Positions 1 to 5,406 are shown, counted from the first letter of the stretch. The stretch: DNA of 5,406 nt from Pseudomonadota bacterium (GCA_028067895.1 JAPTUI010000093.1:1-5406); one strand, 5' to 3'. Notes: generated from the letters alone by a model not told the origin. Made by a program: numbers and translations.

Positions 1-159
1 GCCATCGGCAACCACAACTCGCCGCCATCGCAGGCGGTATTTCTCACCCGCTCCGTCGCATTCCTCGGGTCCGACTTTGCGCAGCTCCACCAGCACGCCG
101 GGATGCCCGGTCAACGCTAGCGGGAATGAATGCGGCGGCAGGGTGCGCTTGCGGGTCAT
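1..159 (-). CDS. Hypothetical protein, N-terminal part, cut by the left edge
   Basis: An open frame starts with ATG at 159 and stays open for 53 codons to the first base of the window. A GGAG ribosome site (complement of 169-172) lies 9 nt before the ATG. The peptide starts MTRKRTLPPH, continues through a hydrophobic stretch (GVLVEL, residues 21-26) and ends in a basic, beta-like segment (YRLRWRRVVV, residues 41-50). I recognise no family. It has the same direction as the operon to its right, but the opposite-strand lipoprotein gene separates them, so it probably has its own promoter between 160 and 317. It could be a small island protein of unknown role. The uninterrupted frame, ribosome site and GC-rich codon use support a real gene, but only a fragment is visible. 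Confidence 0.55.
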   Translation of the reverse strand, partial: MTRKRTLPPHSFPLALTGHPGVLVELRKVGPEECDGAGEKYRLRWRRVVVADG

Positions 160-245
160 CGCTTGCGACTCCGCTCGGCGCAGTCAACAAGCAGCCCATA
201 AGTTCGGTTCACGCATACCATCGTTGTCTCATTGCAGTCTTCATC

Positions 246-288
246 TTGTTCGGGACTTTTGCGGTTGCGGTATTGTCCGCGCAATAAT
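246..288 (+). promoter_or_regulatory. Possible promoter of the lipoprotein gene
   Basis: The 158-nt gap between the divergent starts at 159 and 318 is less GC-rich than the rest of the window. The best sigma70-like pair on the plus strand is TTGCGG (259-264), an 18-nt spacer and AATAAT (283-288). TTGTTC (246-251) with TATTGT (271-276) is an alternative with a longer spacer. A short dyad, TTGCG at 265-269 and CGCAA at 280-284, overlaps the first candidate and could be an operator. All matches are weak, and the call rests mainly on position about 30 nt before a good ribosome site. Confidence 0.3.
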
Positions 289-317
289 CGCCAAACAAAT
301 AGAACGCGGGGAACTCC

Positions 318-725
318 ATGCGGTACTTAATTGCTTCTATTGCCATCGTTACCGTGCTTGCAGGATGCGTCAACGTTTCGACCATCTTGGCTAGGAGGGA
401 TACTCAGAGCCTTTGTGTAGATTATGCGCAGTCAGTCATAACAGGCGAAGCCGTGTCGATCCGAGGGCCGTTCGGGCCGGATGCGACTGGCGAACAGATT
501 GCAAATGTGCTTGCTGCGCGCGGCGCAAAATGTTCTCCCCGCCGCCTGTATTACCGACTCGCGGTCATCCGGATCCGTGAGCAGCAGAATCAAAACGCGT
601 CACTTCTGAATTTGGCGGAGAGGTGTGCGGCGACTGCAGGGCCGACGCCTCTGCCAGACGGTGCTTGTGGTTACGTAAATGGCGTGTGGGTGTGCGAGCC
701 TCCCCCCTGTGGGGCGAATCCGTGA
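318..725 (+). CDS. Small Cys-rich lipoprotein (cargo gene)
   Basis: A 135-residue protein with a lipoprotein signal: MRYLIASIAIVTVLAGC gives a short charged start, a hydrophobic core (residues 3-13) and a lipobox Leu14-Ala15-Gly16-Cys17. Signal peptidase II would cut before Cys17. Residue 18 is Val, not Asp, so outer-membrane sorting by Lol is expected if the host is Gram-negative. The mature part has six more cysteines (33, 72, 103, 117, 126, 131), suggesting periplasmic disulfides, and a Pro/Cys-rich end. I recognise no named family; the general form is that of small orphan lipoproteins in prophages and islands. GGGGA at 308-312 lies 5 nt before the ATG. It is the only plus-strand gene, placed between minus-strand genes and less GC-rich at its start, as expected of an independently acquired cargo ('moron') gene. 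An overlapping longer frame (77-394) lacks a signal and a good ribosome site. Confidence 0.75.
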   Translation: MRYLIASIAIVTVLAGCVNVSTILARRDTQSLCVDYAQSVITGEAVSIRGPFGPDATGEQIANVLAARGAKCSPRRLYYRLAVIRIREQQNQNASLLNLAERCAATAGPTPLPDGACGYVNGVWVCEPPPCGANP

Positions 726-840
726 TGTGGGCACGGGCGGAAAAGCGCGGCGCAGCGTCAGAAATCATGCCGTGTCTGATCGGTCCGGGTCCGTCACAGT
801 ACCTATCAGGGTAACCAATAGCGGACTTTCGTGCCGTCTG
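726..840. other. Short gap between converging genes, no clear terminator
   Basis: This 115-nt gap separates the 3' ends of the lipoprotein gene (plus) and the 202-residue protein gene (minus). I see no hairpin followed by a T-run in either direction. The only clear stem is GCCGTC (833-838) with GACGGC (845-850), which covers the minus-strand stop codon and has no T tract. Transcripts from both sides may therefore overlap or end by Rho. Confidence 0.4.
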
Positions 841-1449
841 TCACGACGGCCTCCCGTCGGCGGCCAGCCGCAGGTGCTCGCTGAACAGGACGATGCCCGG
901 CCAGCGGTTGCCGGGGATGCGCAGCTCGCCGGTGACGATGGAGCCATCGCCCATGCGCAAGCCGAGCAGCACGGATACGGGGCCATCCGCCGGTGCGGTC
1001 GGGGTCGCCCCCTGCACGTCGAACGAGTAGCGCAGCGCCGGGTCCGCCTCGAGCTGCGCCACCACGGCAGCCCGTCGACGCTCGAGCGTTCGGGTAGCCG
1101 GGTCAGCCGGTGTCCAGTCCGCCGCACAGCCGCCCGCATACGCGCCCCAGGTCTCGGTGCGGTGCTTGCGACACCAGCCGTCCGGGGTCTTGCCGGGTTC
1201 CGCCGTGTAGTGCGTGCAGCTGGCGCAGGCGGTGGCCGGGAGCGGGTCAGCATTCGCCGCCGGGGTGTTCGCCGGTTCGCTCAATACGGCAAGCAGTGCA
1301 GCCTTGTTCGCGCGGATCATCTCGCGCAGCTCATCGGTCAGCCGCTCGCGCGGCGCAACGTAGACCTTGCCGGGGTCCGCCGCGTCGGGGGCAACGGTCA
1401 ATCCGGCAGCCCGGATGCGCGCCAGTATCTCAACGGCAGCGGTGCTCAT
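841..1449 (-). CDS. TubC_N-like protein with a Cys/His cluster
   Basis: A 202-residue protein. Residues about 5-58 have the pattern of the small TubC_N-type domain (ILARIRAAGLTV, then a 'VYVAPRERLTDELREMIRANKAALLAVL'-like helical half ending near 56). This module is known as a docking domain in megasynthases, but in mobile elements it is also found on short proteins of unknown role. A Pro/Ala linker leads to a compact metal-binding pattern: Cys75-x2-Cys78-x-His80, Cys93-x2-His96 and Cys108. The C-terminal half (about 120-200) looks alpha/beta and is unrecognised. Its ATG overlaps the primase stop as ATGA (1446-1449), with GGGGGA (complement of 1456-1461) 6 nt upstream, so translation is coupled to the primase. 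This suggests an accessory role in the element's replication or regulation, perhaps a DNA- or protein-binding partner. That role is inference; existence of the gene is well supported. Confidence 0.78.
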   Translation of the reverse strand: MSTAAVEILARIRAAGLTVAPDAADPGKVYVAPRERLTDELREMIRANKAALLAVLSEPANTPAANADPLPATACASCTHYTAEPGKTPDGWCRKHRTETWGAYAGGCAADWTPADPATRTLERRRAAVVAQLEADPALRYSFDVQGATPTAPADGPVSVLLGLRMGDGSIVTGELRIPGNRWPGIVLFSEHLRLAADGRPS

Positions 1450-3845
1450 AGGGATTCCCCCATCGCAAGCGTCACACCGTCACAATGCTGGTTTTTCAGG
1501 GGTTTTCCGCAAAATTCATCCGTAACAGAGTCGCCCTCGCTCCGTCCGGTGTGACGGCTCGAAAATGCAGAATTTCCCTGCATTTCTAGGGGTTGTGACG
1601 GTGTGACGGTTGGAGTGCCGGGGGCTGGCAAGTAGCGGCGGAAAGTATCCTCGAATTGCTCCCGGTGATAACCCTTCGCCGTGGCCTTGGTGCCGCTTCC
1701 GGTGCGCACGGTGCGCGGGTGAATCTCGAATTTCCCCAGCATCCGGGCCAGTCCGGTTGGGCTCATCGGTCTGCCGTGCCGCCACTCGGGCCACGGTCGC
1801 CCCTCAAGAGCGCATAGGTGATCGACAATGACGGCGGACGGTACCGGATCGTCACTCCGCAATTTGAGCAGTTCTCGAATATCCGCCAGCAGCAGCACGG
1901 CGGCGGATTGATCCTCCCTCCGTCCAGAGAGCGCCATCGCGGCCTTGCGGACAAGTTCAGGCCAGTCGCCGCCGGCCTCATCGGCAATCGCCAGCAACGG
2001 GCACCAATTGTCCGCCGCGCGGTCATCCAGGCCATCCGGTATCGCCGGGTCTGCATCGCGCAGTGCCGCCTCATGATCCGCCGCCCATCGGGCACAGCGC
2101 GCACGTATCGGCTCGAATGTCACGCCGCGCATTGACTCGATACGGTCGCCCGGCAGCTTGCGCTGCATCCCTATGGTGATGCTCCGATCTTCAATGGTGT
2201 CCGCGACGTGCCCGATGCCCGATATGACCTTGGGACAAAAGGTGCTGAACGACGCAACGTCGTGATCGTCCCCGACTACTCGCAGCACGCGCGCCGTCTT
2301 GCGGGTGTGACCGCCGTTGATGATGCCGCGCAGTTCCTCATTTTCGCGCATCCATGCGTCCGCCTCATCCAGCAGCAGGGTAGGCGCATGTTGCTCAATC
2401 AATCGAAACAGCGCCGCAGGGGTTGCGCTAGTTGCGAGCAGTGCGCGGCGCACCAGTTCGTGCAGTAGCCCCATCAGCGTTGACTTTCCGCACCGCTTCT
2501 GCGGCGATGACACGTGCAGCATGGCGAGCAGGTCGAATGAATCCACGGTCCAGGTCAATACTGTCCACGCCGCCAGCGCCTCGGGGGCGTGATCAGGCAG
2601 TATCACGTACCGCTTGAAGATGTCGCGCAGGTCGGTGAGCAATTCCGCCCCGCTTACAGCTTCATCCGCCGGCGCAGTGTCGGTGAAGATCAGACCTTGT
2701 GCGGTTTCCTCGGGTTCCCGTAATGCGCTCACCTCGGCATCCAATGCCCCGACTGACACGCCGTATTGCTTGGCGATGCATGCGCGCCGCGTGGAATAAT
2801 CCAGCGGTTTGAGTTTCGCCAGCTCCGGTAACAGCGCCCGCAATTCGGTGACTTTGCCTTGAACGTCTGCACCACACGGTGGCAGCTTTGAACTGGTCTC
2901 GGTCTCGCCAGCATCCGGTGCTGTTGCTGCCTCGATGCCCGCGCGCACAGCGGCCAGTCCCTCGGCTTTGTGGACCTCGTTCCAGTCGTGCCCCTCGGTC
3001 GCCGGGATCGCCACCAGCGCGCCAACAGCTCGAGCCGCCTCGAGCGCCGCATGCTGGCCGGTGCCGCCGGCGTCATGGTCGCCGCATATGACGATACGCA
3101 CGTCGGGGAACTTCGCCCGCAGCCCCTTGGCGACAGCTAGCAGGTTGCCCGCGCTAAAGGCAACCGCCACAGCCGCGCCGGTGGCTTCGTGCACGCTCGC
3201 GCCGGTGGCGTATCCTTCCGCAACGCACAGCGTCTTGTCCGGGTTTCCTATGGCGAAATAACAGCCCCGCACGCGCCCGCCGGGTAGAAACTTCTTTTCG
3301 CCATCCGGTGTTATGCGCTGAACGTTGACGATCTCGCCGTCCGTCGCCATCGGCACCAGCAGTTCATCGCCGCTTGCGCGCAGGCCGTATGAATTGACCG
3401 TCTTGCGCACCAGATACGGGTGCGCGTCCGCCGGTGTTGAATCGCGCCATATGCGCTGCGCCCATTCCGCCGTTCTCCGGTGTCGCTCGGCTTCATCGGC
3501 TTGGCGTTGCCGCCGCATGGCCTCGATGCGCTCGCGGTGTTGCCGCCTTTCCTCGGGCGTGAACGTGCGCCCGGACTTGGCGTGCCAGGTCTGTTTGATA
3601 ACGGAGCGCCAGCATCCGAACTCACCCGCCGGCAGGCCGTCCAGATGAAGCACGTACCAGCCTGAATCATCGCCGCGCCGGCCATCGGATGCGAAACGGT
3701 GCAGTTTGCCGTCCGCTTCGATGGAATCCGGCGGTGTCAGTCCTGCCGCCACCATCGCCGCGCGGAATTGGTCGATAGCATCGCCGGTGCTCGGGGGCGG
3801 TCGCACGCCATGCGCGCCGGTGGCGGTGCCTATGGCCGCGCTCAT
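1446..3845 (-). CDS. Toprim/DUF3631 primase-helicase of a mobile element
   Basis: A 799-residue replication protein. The N-terminal part (about 24-90, with DGKLHRF and WYVLHLDGLPAGEFG) matches the lead-in of phage and island Toprim primases. A linker helix rich in Arg/Glu (97-135) precedes a block with HPYLVRK (142-148). The Toprim fold has its catalytic Glu210 in VAEGYATG and Asp256/Asp258 in GDHDAGG (255-261), for metal-dependent primer synthesis. A DUF3631-type P-loop ATPase follows: Walker A SPQKRCGKST (447-456), Walker B LLLDEAD (490-496), and IEDRS (551-555) with a likely arginine finger at Arg554. A winged-helix-like end spans about 670-739. The tail 741-799 is Thr/Val/Ser-rich with no visible domain. 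I chose the ATG at 3845 because it overlaps the alpA stop as ATGA and has GGGGA upstream; the in-frame ATG at 3887 lies inside alpA with no ribosome site. Expected role: origin unwinding and priming for the element. Confidence 0.95.
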   Translation of the reverse strand: MSAAIGTATGAHGVRPPPSTGDAIDQFRAAMVAAGLTPPDSIEADGKLHRFASDGRRGDDSGWYVLHLDGLPAGEFGCWRSVIKQTWHAKSGRTFTPEERRQHRERIEAMRRQRQADEAERHRRTAEWAQRIWRDSTPADAHPYLVRKTVNSYGLRASGDELLVPMATDGEIVNVQRITPDGEKKFLPGGRVRGCYFAIGNPDKTLCVAEGYATGASVHEATGAAVAVAFSAGNLLAVAKGLRAKFPDVRIVICGDHDAGGTGQHAALEAARAVGALVAIPATEGHDWNEVHKAEGLAAVRAGIEAATAPDAGETETSSKLPPCGADVQGKVTELRALLPELAKLKPLDYSTRRACIAKQYGVSVGALDAEVSALREPEETAQGLIFTDTAPADEAVSGAELLTDLRDIFKRYVILPDHAPEALAAWTVLTWTVDSFDLLAMLHVSSPQKRCGKSTLMGLLHELVRRALLATSATPAALFRLIEQHAPTLLLDEADAWMRENEELRGIINGGHTRKTARVLRVVGDDHDVASFSTFCPKVISGIGHVADTIEDRSITIGMQRKLPGDRIESMRGVTFEPIRARCARWAADHEAALRDADPAIPDGLDDRAADNWCPLLAIADEAGGDWPELVRKAAMALSGRREDQSAAVLLLADIRELLKLRSDDPVPSAVIVDHLCALEGRPWPEWRHGRPMSPTGLARMLGKFEIHPRTVRTGSGTKATAKGYHREQFEDTFRRYLPAPGTPTVTPSQPLEMQGNSAFSSRHTGRSEGDSVTDEFCGKPLKNQHCDGVTLAMGESL
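1470..1610. repeat. Iteron-like repeat cluster in the primase 3' end, candidate origin
   Basis: A perfect 16-bp inverted repeat has arms at 1470-1485 and 1593-1608 (TTGTGACGGTGTGACG on the plus strand in the right arm). A third copy of the core, CGGTGTGACGG, lies at 1547-1557, a direct repeat of 1599-1609 offset by 52 nt. AGGGGTT occurs at 1498-1504 and 1588-1594, each preceded by TTTC or TTTCT. A perfect 8-bp hairpin, AAATGCAG (1563-1570) and CTGCATTT (1578-1585), has a 7-nt loop, and 1561-1588 is AT-rich (18 of 28) in a GC-rich gene. All of this is visible. It is known that phage P4 alpha, a primase-helicase of similar role, binds short iterons at its origin and crr site. That these repeats bind this primase is inference. 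Alternatives are a regulatory site for the downstream gene or a site for a host protein. Confidence 0.6.
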
Positions 3846-4117
3846 GCCGCGTCCCCGCCGTTCGCGGATTCCATGCGGCGCAGCCATTCCCGCAGACTGC
3901 CGACACGGTAGCGCGGGCGGCCACAGGTGATGACGGGGCGCGGAAAGTCCCGGCCCATCTTCTTGCGGATCAGGAAAAACGTACTGTCGGGCAGTCCGAG
4001 GAATCGCGCAGCCTTGGACGATCCGATCAGCGCATCGTCATGCAGCGCGCCGGGGTCGGAGTCGACGGGGTGTTGTGCTCGCGGTGGGGCGGAGCGGGGG
4101 GCAGAATGTTTCGACAT
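3842..4117 (-). CDS. alpA: AlpA-family DNA-binding regulator
   Basis: A 91-residue protein with an AlpA/MerR-like winged helix-turn-helix. After a disordered Pro/Ser-rich start (1-26), residues about 30-52 form the HTH (LIGSSKAARFLGLPDST, then a recognition helix FFLIRKK). They are followed by the family's 'FPRPV...GRPRYRVGSLREWL' wing and last helix (58-79). Proteins of this family control excision or operon transcription: E. coli AlpA activates the CP4-57 integrase gene, and P4 Vis is a related regulator and excision factor. It is first in a coupled operon, its stop overlapping the primase start. GAGGA (complement of 4124-4128) lies 6 nt before the ATG. The 141-nt leader upstream holds dyad and direct repeats that could be its own operator. 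The HTH call is strong; the exact target is unknown. The usual P4-like neighbour, an integrase, is not in the window. Confidence 0.92.
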   Translation of the reverse strand: MSKHSAPRSAPPRAQHPVDSDPGALHDDALIGSSKAARFLGLPDSTFFLIRKKMGRDFPRPVITCGRPRYRVGSLREWLRRMESANGGDAA

Positions 4118-4258
4118 GGCCGGTCCTCAGTGCGAGGCGCAGCCAGAGCGGCGGAATTGCCGTTATCTGCGGTGCCTCGGACTCTTTTGAGTCGGCCTGA
4201 ATACTATTGCCGGTTCGGCCTCAATCTAGGGGAACTATCTCGCTCGTTTTCGGGGGAG
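4118..4258 (-). promoter_or_regulatory. alpA operon leader with dyad and direct repeats
   Basis: No protein gene fits this 141-nt stretch. On the plus strand it holds a dyad GACTCTTTTGAGTC (4180-4193) and an 11-bp direct repeat TCGGCCTSAAT at 4192-4202 and 4215-4225 (10 of 11 identical, start to start 23 bp). It also holds the left arm of the long hairpin at 4228-4269. On the minus strand TAGTAT (4202-4207) is a possible -10, but no good -35 lies 16-18 nt before it; TTGAGG with TATTCA has only 15 nt between. A weak promoter with nearby repeats fits one that needs an activator or is repressed. Read-through from the 300-codon gene is also possible. Confidence 0.4.
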
Positions 4259-4273
4259 TTAGTTCCCCTTTTT
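4228..4273 (+). terminator. Long hairpin with T-run, plus-strand terminator
   Basis: AGGGGAACTA (4228-4237) and TAGTTCCCCT (4260-4269) are perfect 10-bp arms. The inside folds on: after a T/T mismatch, 4239-4241 pairs with 4256-4258; after a G/G mismatch, 4243-4246 pairs with 4251-4254; the loop is TTTT (4247-4250). The right arm runs into five Ts (4269-4273), as in an intrinsic terminator read rightward. One inner pair (4244 with 4253) is G-U in plus-strand RNA but A/C in minus-strand RNA, which also favours the plus strand. The right arm overlaps the last codons and stop of the 300-codon gene. No plus-strand gene precedes it, so the terminated transcript is unknown. In the minus direction the hairpin has no T tail. 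Confidence 0.6.
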
Positions 4274-5161
4274 CGTGAGCGCCTTGGTGGTGATGCGCGC
4301 GCCCGTCGTGGCGTTCGCTATGGCGGTAGCCGTCGCTGCGCCGGTCAGCGGTTGCAGGCGGCGAGCTATCGTCAATGCCTGCCGTTGGGCAATGCTGCCT
4401 CGGCGTTGTGGCGTATGTCCAAGTTCGCGCTCTGCCAGTGAGCGCAGCAGCGCCAGCAGTACGTCGGGGTTCCTCAGTGCGCGGTCGAGGGTCGCGCTCG
4501 GTGCGGGCGGCGCGTTGGACAGAAGCTCTGCGCATCCGCCCCTTGGCGCGAATGTCGCTCCACCACGCGCCGCCATGGCGTCTAGCGTGCTGGCAAATTC
4601 CGCGATCCCCGGCAGCTCCGTCGGCCTCATCGGCATGATGCCGTGCAATGGCGCTCCGGCAGATGCAAACGCTTCAAGAAGCGATGCCAGTTCGCGTGCG
4701 GATTCCTTGATCCTAGTGATCCCCTTTTTGGCAAAGGAGCTGTCCAAGAGATTGATCGGCACCAACGCCTCGATGAGCGCCAGCAGCACCTCGAGGCCCG
4801 CATCAGTCGGCCACGGCTTGCGGGCAGCACAGCGTGCATCGAGGGTTTTCCATGCGTTGGCGATGTCAGCGCTTTGCAAACGCGTGAGCATCTGGCGCAA
4901 CGGCTGTTTCGTCGCCTCGGTGCTCAGGCCGGGCAGCAGGATTGGCAGCGCAAGGGTTGGGAACGGATATGCAGGCCCGTACAGCTCGGGGCCGTAGGGC
5001 GCGCCCGGTGCGGGCTGTTCAGCGCGCAATGCGTTAGGCCAGCTCTGGGGCGGATCGCCGCGCAACTGCGCCAACGCTCGGCGCAGCAGGGTCGGCATCT
5101 CAACTTTCCGCGTGGACTTCGCCTTGTAGCGCCCGCGATGAGCGGCTGTCCGCTTCGGCAT
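4259..5161 (-). CDS. Hypothetical protein, 300 residues
   Basis: The frame starts at ATG 5161 behind an AGGAGG ribosome site (complement of 5167-5172, 5 nt spacing), the strongest in the window, and ends with TAA at 4259-4261. I do not recognise a family. The first 20 residues are very basic (MPKRTAAHRGRYKAKSTRKV), suggesting nucleic-acid contact or a disordered tail. Residues 40-75 are rich in Pro, Gly and Tyr. The rest looks helical, with Leu/Ala-rich segments (about 122-139, 155-167, 222-246) and another basic end (RRGSIAQRQALTIARRLQ, 253-270, then TKALTKKGN). There is no signal peptide; the hydrophobic stretch at 122-139 contains charges and is more likely a buried helix than a membrane segment. 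It lies between higA and alpA on the same strand, separated from both by more than 100 nt, so it may be its own unit. Existence is well supported, function unknown. Confidence 0.8.
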   Translation of the reverse strand: MPKRTAAHRGRYKAKSTRKVEMPTLLRRALAQLRGDPPQSWPNALRAEQPAPGAPYGPELYGPAYPFPTLALPILLPGLSTEATKQPLRQMLTRLQSADIANAWKTLDARCAARKPWPTDAGLEVLLALIEALVPINLLDSSFAKKGITRIKESARELASLLEAFASAGAPLHGIMPMRPTELPGIAEFASTLDAMAARGGATFAPRGGCAELLSNAPPAPSATLDRALRNPDVLLALLRSLAERELGHTPQRRGSIAQRQALTIARRLQPLTGAATATAIANATTGARITTKALTKKGN

Positions 5162-5166
5162 GCGCG

Positions 5167-5172
5167 CCTCCT
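5167..5172 (-). promoter_or_regulatory. Strong ribosome binding site AGGAGG
   Basis: A full AGGAGG on the minus strand, 5 nt before the ATG at 5161. It fixes the start of the 300-codon gene and implies efficient translation independent of higA. Confidence 0.8.
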
Positions 5173-5213
5173 GTAGACGCTTCCTGAAAGAGCCGCCGCG
5201 CCAGGCCAGTCAG

Positions 5214-5240
5214 GATTCCGGCTTTTCCCCCGCCGGGATC
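5214..5240. repeat. 9-bp stem between higA and the next gene
   Basis: GATTCCGGC (5214-5222) and GCCGGGATC (5232-5240) pair at 8 of 9 positions across a 9-nt loop; the ninth is a G-U pair in plus-strand RNA. It lies 30 nt past the higA stop. No T-run follows in either direction, so an intrinsic terminator is not supported. It may be an RNA 3' stabiliser, a Rho-linked end or chance in GC-rich DNA. Confidence 0.35.
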
Positions 5241-5269
5241 AGCGGCAGGGTAGGCGCGTCGGGTTCAGC

Positions 5270-5406
5270 TCAGGCCGTCGCCTCGCGCAGCGGCGCGATC
5301 TTCGGGCGCCGCTTCTTCTCGGCGTGCCACAAGTCGTAGGCGGTCTGCATATTGAGCCAGGATTCCGCAGAGCCGCCGAGCGCAGCAGCAAGCCGGATGG
5401 CAAGCT
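5270..5406 (-). CDS. higA: HigA-family antitoxin, C-terminal part, cut by the right edge
   Basis: The last 44 codons before TGA (5270-5272) read LAIRLAAALGGSAESWLNMQ, then TAYDLWHAEKK and a basic/Pro end. This is the typical end of HigA/VapI-type antitoxins: the last HTH helices followed by 'ESWLNMQ..YDLW.A', a conserved signature. HigA binds its own operator and neutralises HigB, a ribosome-dependent mRNA-cleaving toxin. In this family the toxin gene usually precedes the antitoxin, so higB is expected beyond 5406 on the same strand. Full-length HigA is about 95-105 residues, so roughly half is visible. The frame continues open for 19 codons after the stop (to TGA at 5210-5212), probably by chance. 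As a neighbour of a primase operon it would be an addiction module stabilising the element. Confidence 0.9.
   Translation of the reverse strand, partial: LAIRLAAALGGSAESWLNMQTAYDLWHAEKKRRPKIAPLREATA

Noticed and set aside
77..394. Plus-strand open frame of 105 codons overlapping the lipoprotein start.
   Set aside because: It overlaps two better-supported genes on different strands and has no ribosome site or recognisable sequence features.
833..850. Stem GCCGTC/GACGGC as a terminator of the operon.
   Set aside because: Only 6 bp, covers the stop codon and has no T-run on the exit side.
679..1554. Plus-strand open frame of 291 codons.
   Set aside because: It lies antisense to the 202-residue gene, is Arg/Gly/Pro-rich as GC-rich shadow frames are, and has no ribosome site or domain.
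2371..2389. A GCAGGGTAGGCGC stretch shared with about 5245-5257, as a possible att-like direct repeat.
   Set aside because: The first copy encodes part of the conserved Walker B region of the primase, so its sequence is explained; a 13-bp match in GC-rich DNA is likely chance.
3846..3887. Longer primase start at 3887 (14 more residues).
   Set aside because: It lies inside alpA with no suitably spaced ribosome site; the ATG at 3845 gives the same ATGA overlap as the next junction and has GGGGA upstream.
4141..4224. Possible tRNA: a leucine-tRNA-like start, a GACTC/GAGTC stem and a GGTTCGG stretch.
   Set aside because: The middle stem leaves only a 4-nt loop, no 7-nt anticodon loop can be built, and the acceptor and T stems do not pair.
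4275..4997. Plus-strand open frame of 240 codons, and another at 4643-5176.
   Set aside because: Both are antisense to the 300-codon gene, which has a far better ribosome site; their composition is shadow-like.
1..5406. CRISPR array, insertion sequence or rRNA.
   Set aside because: No regularly spaced repeats, transposase frames with terminal inverted repeats, or rRNA-like segments are visible.

Overview
The window is a GC-rich accessory region that reads as part of an integrated mobile island (phage P4-like satellite, prophage remnant or integrative element) in a proteobacterium, most likely beta- or gammaproteobacterial. This rests on a HigA antitoxin end, an AlpA-type regulator and a Toprim/DUF3631 primase-helicase lying together on one strand, plus a small lipoprotein gene with a Gram-negative type lipobox. 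No integrase, tRNA or att site is visible, so the element's boundaries are outside the window.

Layout, in the direction of the main (minus) strand from right to left. The right edge holds the last 44 codons of higA (5270-5406). A 108-nt gap with a 9-bp stem and a strong AGGAGG ribosome site leads to a 300-codon gene of unknown function (4259-5161). Next is a 141-nt leader (4118-4258) with a short dyad, two 11-bp direct repeats and one arm of a long hairpin that looks like an intrinsic terminator for the plus strand. After it come alpA (3842-4117), a 799-residue primase-helicase (1446-3845) and a 202-residue Cys/His-rich protein (841-1449). These last three are joined by two ATGA stop/start overlaps, so they form one translationally coupled operon. 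Beyond a 115-nt gap, a lone plus-strand lipoprotein gene (318-725) faces the operon. A further minus-strand gene starts at 159 and runs off the left edge.

Working model: AlpA is the DNA-binding switch of the element, the primase-helicase replicates or primes it, and the 202-residue protein is an accessory factor. HigA with an off-window HigB would be the maintenance module, and the lipoprotein is cargo. The most interesting signal is in the 3' end of the primase gene (1470-1610). It encodes a tail beyond the last recognisable domain and carries a perfect 16-bp inverted repeat, a third copy of the GGTGTGACG core, a repeated AGGGGTT word, an 8-bp hairpin and AT-richer stretches. This resembles an iteron-type replication origin embedded in the gene of its own initiator. 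That is inference, but testable.
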